Positions 6,419-10,352 of a stretch of DNA of 10,352 nucleotides are shown here, in pieces (positions within the stretch are counted from its first letter, which is position 1; each line of letters begins with the position of its first letter). The position numbers were made by a program, and so were the translations under genes. Under the pieces are notes generated by a model. It searched no databases. It worked only from the letters and a program-made list of their open reading frames with translations, and had not been told where the DNA came from. This stretch comes from an uncultured Desulfobacterales bacterium (GTDB lineage Bacteria; Desulfobacterota; Desulfobacteria; Desulfobacterales; UBA11574), in contig CALANC010000151.1 of the NCBI GenBank assembly GCA_937925895.1, positions 1 through 10,352 of the forward strand. Reading direction: 5' to 3'.

Positions 6419-6886
6419 ATGCAGGTCGGCATGGGGTTTGATGTTCATCGGCTGGTCACGGGACGAAAACTTGTCCTTGGTGGTGTTACCATTCCTTTTG
6501 AAAAGGGGTTGCTCGGACATTCAGACGCCGATGTTCTGGTACATGCGGTGTGTGACGCCTTGCTTGGCGCAGCAGGTCTTGGTGACATCGGTCTCCATTT
6601 TCCTGATACGGAGCCGGCACTAAAAGGAATTGATAGTATCAAGCTTCTTGAGAAAACATATAAATTGGTTAGCCAAAAAAGACATACGATTATTAATGTT
6701 GATGCAACCGTTTTTGCTGAATCGCCAAAACTCTCCAATTACCGAGTGGATATGCAAAAAAATATCGCCCGAGCGATTGAAATCGATCCAAATTATGTTA
6801 ATGTTAAAGCCACAACCTTCGAAGGCCTTGGAATGTTTGGAAGAGGGGAGGGTATCGGTGCCATGTGTGTGGCACTGATTGATTAG
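6419..6886 (+). CDS. ispF: 2-C-methyl-D-erythritol 2,4-cyclodiphosphate synthase
   Basis: IspF converts 4-diphosphocytidyl-methylerythritol 2-phosphate to methylerythritol 2,4-cyclodiphosphate with release of CMP, in the non-mevalonate isoprenoid pathway; it works as a cytoplasmic homotrimer. The 155-residue product has normal length. Metal ligands are visible as Asp8 and His10 in MGFDVHRL and His42 in DADVLVHA, with the flexible His34-Ser35 in LLGHSDAD. Further conserved stretches are GAAGLGDIGLHFPDT (50-64) and the cytidine-binding KATTFEGLG (130-138), with Thr132, Thr133 and Glu135 in the expected places, then FGRGEGIG (140-147). It is the first gene of a probable ispF-cysS-uvrB operon. 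ispD, often next to or fused with ispF, is not seen here. Confidence 0.96.
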   Translation: MQVGMGFDVHRLVTGRKLVLGGVTIPFEKGLLGHSDADVLVHAVCDALLGAAGLGDIGLHFPDTEPALKGIDSIKLLEKTYKLVSQKRHTIINVDATVFAESPKLSNYRVDMQKNIARAIEIDPNYVNVKATTFEGLGMFGRGEGIGAMCVALID

Positions 6887-6942
6887 TTGAAGAAAAACCA
6901 AAAATGTAAACGAGACCCGTTGGACTATTAAGGCAGATCACT

Positions 6943-8382
6943 ATGACACTTCGCGTTTTCAATACATTGGGAAGAAAAAAAGAACCTTTTGAACCCCTTT
7001 CACCGGGGAAGGTTCGCATGTATGTCTGCGGGCCCACTGTTTATGACTCCTGTCATATCGGCCATGCGAGATCGGTCGTCGTATTTGATGTAATCGTACG
7101 TTATCTCAAAGCAAAAGACTTTGACGTTACTTATGTTAGAAATTTTACGGATGTGGATGACAAGATTATCGACAGGGCCAACCAGCTCGGTATCAGCTCC
7201 GAAGAAGTCGCTGAGAAATATATTAAAGAGTTTTATCATGATATGGATGCCCTGAACGTTGAAAGGGCCACCATTGAACCCAAAGCAACGGAGCACATCA
7301 ACCAGATCATTCAATTTATAGAAAAACTTATGGAAGCCGACATGGCTTATCAGATAAATGGTGATATTTACTATTCTGTTGAAAAATTCGACACATACGG
7401 GAAGCTCTCCGGGCGCAAAATTGAGGACATGGAGGCAGGAGCAAGGGTGGTTGTTGATGAAAGAAAACGGAATCCTTTTGATTTTGTATTGTGGAAATCT
7501 TCCAAATCCGGAGAGCCGGCCTGGGAAAGCCCGTGGGGTATGGGAAGGCCGGGATGGCATATTGAATGTTCTGTTATGAGCCACCAATATCTCGGAGAAA
7601 CATTTGATATTCACGGCGGTGGCAGAGACCTTACATTCCCACACCATGATAACGAAATAGCCCAGTCAGAATCAATTTTTAAAAAACGCTTTGTCAAATA
7701 TTGGATTCACAACGGCTTTGTCAACATCAATCAGGAAAAGATGTCAAAATCACTGGGCAATTTTTTGATGATAAAAGATGTGATAAAAATGTACCACCCT
7801 GAAGCTGTAAGACTTTTTCTCCTCTCAAAACATTATCGAAGTCCCATCGACTTTTCAGAAAAGGCTATGAATGAAGCCGCTTCGGGTTTAGATAAAATCT
7901 ACTCGCTGCTTGATCGAGCTGAAGCCCAGGTCGGTTTAATAAGGTATCAAGATGCCGAACCCGGAAATTGCTGGGAAGCATTCTGTGAGGCAATGGACGA
8001 TGATTTCAATTCAGCCCGTGCCATAGGCATTATTTTTGACACGATTCATAAAATCAACCGCATATTGGATCAGCAAACCGACTTCCTATCTCCGGAGACG
8101 GAAAAAACAATTAAGGCCGCTCAGGCTGACATTTTGAGAGCCGGTAATGTTCTCGGAATTTTTTTGGAACAGCCGAAAGTCTATTTTGAAAAAGGGCTGT
8201 CTAAGCGTCTTGAAAAAACATCGATCGATCCGGTTTTAATTGATAAATTGGTTAAAGAACGAACCGAGGCCAGAAAAACAAAAAATTGGCAAAAAGCCGA
8301 TAAAATCAGAAAACAGCTTCAGGCGATGAATGTTACTGTTGAGGATCGACCCGAAGGAACGGTCTGGAAGATCAACGATTAA
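6943..8382 (+). CDS. cysS: Cysteinyl-tRNA synthetase
   Basis: A class I aminoacyl-tRNA synthetase that charges tRNA-Cys with cysteine in the cytoplasm. The 479-residue product is of normal length. The catalytic Rossmann fold has the HIGH motif intact at 38-41 and the KMSKS motif at 266-270. The four zinc ligands that select cysteine are all present: Cys29 (YVCGPTVYD), Cys209 (HIECSVM), His234 and Glu238 ([12 protein letters not shown]). The C-terminal part is helical, with the family's late motif [17 protein letters not shown] (about 438-454). ATG 6943 follows an AAGG-type ribosome binding site. The gene starts 56 nt after ispF, and the next gene begins 16 nt after its stop, so cotranscription is likely. 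Confidence 0.96.
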   Translation: MTLRVFNTLGRKKEPFEPLSPGKVRMYVCGPTVYDSCHIGHARSVVVFDVIVRYLKAKDFDVTYVRNFTDVDDKIIDRANQLGISSEEVAEKYIKEFYHDMDALNVERATIEPKATEHINQIIQFIEKLMEADMAYQINGDIYYSVEKFDTYGKLSGRKIEDMEAGARVVVDERKRNPFDFVLWKSSKSGEPAWESPWGMGRPGWHIECSVMSHQYLGETFDIHGGGRDLTFPHHDNEIAQSESIFKKRFVKYWIHNGFVNINQEKMSKSLGNFLMIKDVIKMYHPEAVRLFLLSKHYRSPIDFSEKAMNEAASGLDKIYSLLDRAEAQVGLIRYQDAEPGNCWEAFCEAMDDDFNSARAIGIIFDTIHKINRILDQQTDFLSPETEKTIKAAQADILRAGNVLGIFLEQPKVYFEKGLSKRLEKTSIDPVLIDKLVKERTEARKTKNWQKADKIRKQLQAMNVTVEDRPEGTVWKIND

Positions 8383-8398
8383 AAATTCACATCAACTC

Positions 8399-10352
8399 AT
8401 GCCTTCCTTTAAGCTAATCTCAGGTTTCACTCCCAGAGGTGACCAGTCGAATGCAACCCAAGCTTTGAGTCGAGATATTTTATCAGGGAAAAAGCATCAT
8501 GTTCTTCTGGGGGTTACCGGATCGGGTAAAACATTTACCATGGCCCATGTAATTCAAAAGGTGAAAAAACCGACTTTAGTGATCGCACCGAATAAAACAC
8601 TTGCGGCACAGTTATATAATGAGTTTACCGTTCTATTTCCTGAAAATTCTATTGAATACTTTGTTAGCTACTATGATTACTACCAACCCGAGGCTTATAT
8701 ACCTTCCAGTGATACCTACATCCAGAAAGACTCCTCTATCAACGATATGATCGACAAACTCCGCCATTCTGCCACTCGGTCAGTCTTGTCCAGGAGAGAT
8801 GTCATTGTGGTGGCCAGTGTATCCTGTATTTTTGGCATCGGCGCTCCTGAAGACTACCTTGCCATGCGAATTGACATAGAAAGAGATAAAGAGCTTTTTC
8901 GTGATAGTCTCCTTTCAGATCTGGTTGCCATGCATTACGATCGAAACGATTTTGACTTTCACCGTGGAACGTTCCGTGTAAGAGGGGACAGAGTTGAAAT
9001 CTTTCCGTCCTATGAAGAAGATAAGGCTATCCGTCTAGAATTTTTTGGTGACGAGATAGAAAATATTTCTGAGATTGATCCTCTCAGGGGAATTGTTATC
9101 AAACGCTTAAAACATGCCACCATATATCCTGCAAGCCATTATGTAACTGGAAGAAAGGTTTTACAAAAGGCTTTCAAATCCATCAGTGCCGAATTAAAAG
9201 AAAGAATCGATTATTTCAGGAAGAACAATAAACTAATTGAAGCCCAACGGATTGAAGAGAGAACAGATTTTGATCTTGAGATGATGTTAGAACTGGGTTA
9301 CTGCAACGGAATCGAGAATTATTCACGCCACTTAACAGGAAGAATTCAAGGAGAACCTCCACCAACACTTCTTGATTATTTCCCGGAAGATTTCCTGATA
9401 TGCATTGACGAAAGCCATATTGCCATACCCCAACTCAAGGCAATGTACAAAGGGGATAGATCAAGAAAGGAGACACTGGTTGAATACGGTTTCAGGTTGC
9501 CGTCTGCACTGGATAATCGTCCCCTTACATTCGAAGAGTTTGAATCGAGAGTGTCACAGGTAGTATATGTCTCCGCAACACCGGCGGAGTATGAACTTGA
9601 GAAAGTAGCCAATAAACCGGTCGAACAGATCGTCAGACCCACCGGACTTATTGACCCGATAATCGTGGTCAGAAAAGCTGAAAACCAGGTGGATGATTTG
9701 TTCGAAGAAATTCTGACATGTCAGAAGAGGAATGAAAGGGTGTTGGTTACGACTTTGACAAAACGCATGGCCGAAGATCTCACCGAATATTTTTCCGACC
9801 TGGGCATTAGAGTACGGTATCTTCATGCAGACATACGCACCCTTGAAAGGATGGATATTATACAGGAACTCAGGATAGGAAAGTTTGATGTCCTCATTGG
9901 AATAAACCTTCTTCGTGAAGGACTCGACATACCGGAAGTATCTCTCGTGGCAATATTAGATGCAGACAAGGAAGGCTTTTTACGATCGAAAAAATCACTT
10001 GTACAGACTTGCGGTAGAGCTGCGAGAAACATAAGGGGAAAAGTCATCATGTATGCCGACCACGTCACCGGTTCAATGAAACAGGCCATCGACGAAACGA
10101 ACCGGCGTAGAAAAATCCAAACAGCCTATAATGAAGAACATGGAATTACTCCTGAAAGTATAGAAAAAGATATTCTGCCTATTTTTGCTTCTATCTATGA
10201 TATAGGTGATAAATCGAAAGAGAAAATATCAGAAGATGTCGCCCCATACGAATCGCTTGAAAAAATGGATGACATTATCGAAGATATGGAAAAAGAAATG
10301 GAGCAAGCAGCAAAAACACTTGCCTTTGAACGTGCTGCAGAAATCAGGGATC
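8399..10352 (+). CDS. uvrB: Excinuclease ABC subunit B, 3' end cut by window edge
   Basis: UvrB verifies DNA damage handed over by UvrA and recruits UvrC in nucleotide excision repair. I translated 651 uninterrupted residues to the window edge; full-length proteins are about 660-675, so only the last part of the C-terminal UVR domain is lost. Seen in order: the N-terminus [14 protein letters not shown], Walker A GVTGSGKT (38-45), the damage-clamping beta-hairpin region with [19 protein letters not shown] (91-109), [12 protein letters not shown] (318-329), DESH (337-340), [13 protein letters not shown] (364-376), VSATPAEYE (391-399), [21 protein letters not shown] (503-523), motif [11 protein letters not shown] (536-544), and the UVR motif from about 620. 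Motif VI usually reads QTIGRAARN; Cys538 replaces Ile. No clear Shine-Dalgarno sequence precedes ATG 8399, which lies 16 nt after cysS, so translational coupling may be used. Confidence 0.96.
   Translation, partial: MPSFKLISGFTPRGDQSNATQALSRDILSGKKHHVLLGVTGSGKTFTMAHVIQKVKKPTLVIAPNKTLAAQLYNEFTVLFPENSIEYFVSYYDYYQPEAYIPSSDTYIQKDSSINDMIDKLRHSATRSVLSRRDVIVVASVSCIFGIGAPEDYLAMRIDIERDKELFRDSLLSDLVAMHYDRNDFDFHRGTFRVRGDRVEIFPSYEEDKAIRLEFFGDEIENISEIDPLRGIVIKRLKHATIYPASHYVTGRKVLQKAFKSISAELKERIDYFRKNNKLIEAQRIEERTDFDLEMMLELGYCNGIENYSRHLTGRIQGEPPPTLLDYFPEDFLICIDESHIAIPQLKAMYKGDRSRKETLVEYGFRLPSALDNRPLTFEEFESRVSQVVYVSATPAEYELEKVANKPVEQIVRPTGLIDPIIVVRKAENQVDDLFEEILTCQKRNERVLVTTLTKRMAEDLTEYFSDLGIRVRYLHADIRTLERMDIIQELRIGKFDVLIGINLLREGLDIPEVSLVAILDADKEGFLRSKKSLVQTCGRAARNIRGKVIMYADHVTGSMKQAIDETNRRRKIQTAYNEEHGITPESIEKDILPIFASIYDIGDKSKEKISEDVAPYESLEKMDDIIEDMEKEMEQAAKTLAFERAAEIRD

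Noticed and set aside
7000..7647. Long minus-strand open frame of 215 codons inside cysS
   Set aside because: It is antisense to a cysS frame in which every catalytic and zinc-binding motif is intact, and it shows no family features.
1..10352. CRISPR arrays, tRNA or rRNA genes, insertion sequences, toxin-antitoxin or phage genes
   Set aside because: None seen. The S23-type protein is related to 23S rRNA intervening sequences, but no rRNA sequence flanks it in the window.

Overview
The window looks like ordinary chromosome from a Gram-negative, moderately AT-rich bacterium, most likely a sulfate-reducer-type deltaproteobacterium (Desulfobacterota). This placement is inferred from three things: RecBCD-type recombination, an ADP-forming acyl-CoA synthetase with its ATP-grasp half first, and an ispF-cysS-uvrB gene string, together with a relic of an ABC-transporter auxiliary lipoprotein. 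No sequence search was possible, so the taxon is tentative.

Left part, plus strand (1-3269). The window opens inside a small four-helix-bundle (S23-type) gene. Its 3' end runs into a short 8-nt tandem repeat and a perfect 10-bp hairpin. Next come recD (RecBCD helicase subunit) and, 23 nt later behind a strong ribosome binding site, a FabH-type ketoacyl-ACP synthase III.

Middle part, minus strand (6249 down to 3245). A promoter with a consensus -35 box reads leftward into a 66-residue basic coiled-coil protein, followed 25 nt later by a 725-residue NDP-forming acyl-CoA synthetase. Just downstream lies a broken gene for an ABC-type transport auxiliary lipoprotein. It has lost its N-terminal export region and carries a one-base frameshift in a run of seven T. 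Its stop codon overlaps the 3' end of fabH in convergent orientation.

Right part, plus strand (6419-10352). After a 233-nt divergent intergenic region come ispF (MEP isoprenoid pathway), cysS (cysteinyl-tRNA synthetase) and uvrB (nucleotide excision repair), closely spaced and probably one transcript. uvrB runs off the right edge with only the last part of its C-terminal UVR domain missing.

Most of the window is well-understood housekeeping sequence. I found no convincing new biological system. The points worth a second look are the lipoprotein relic, the repeat and hairpin behind the S23 gene, the coiled-coil/synthetase pair, and the small structures in the divergent intergenic region.
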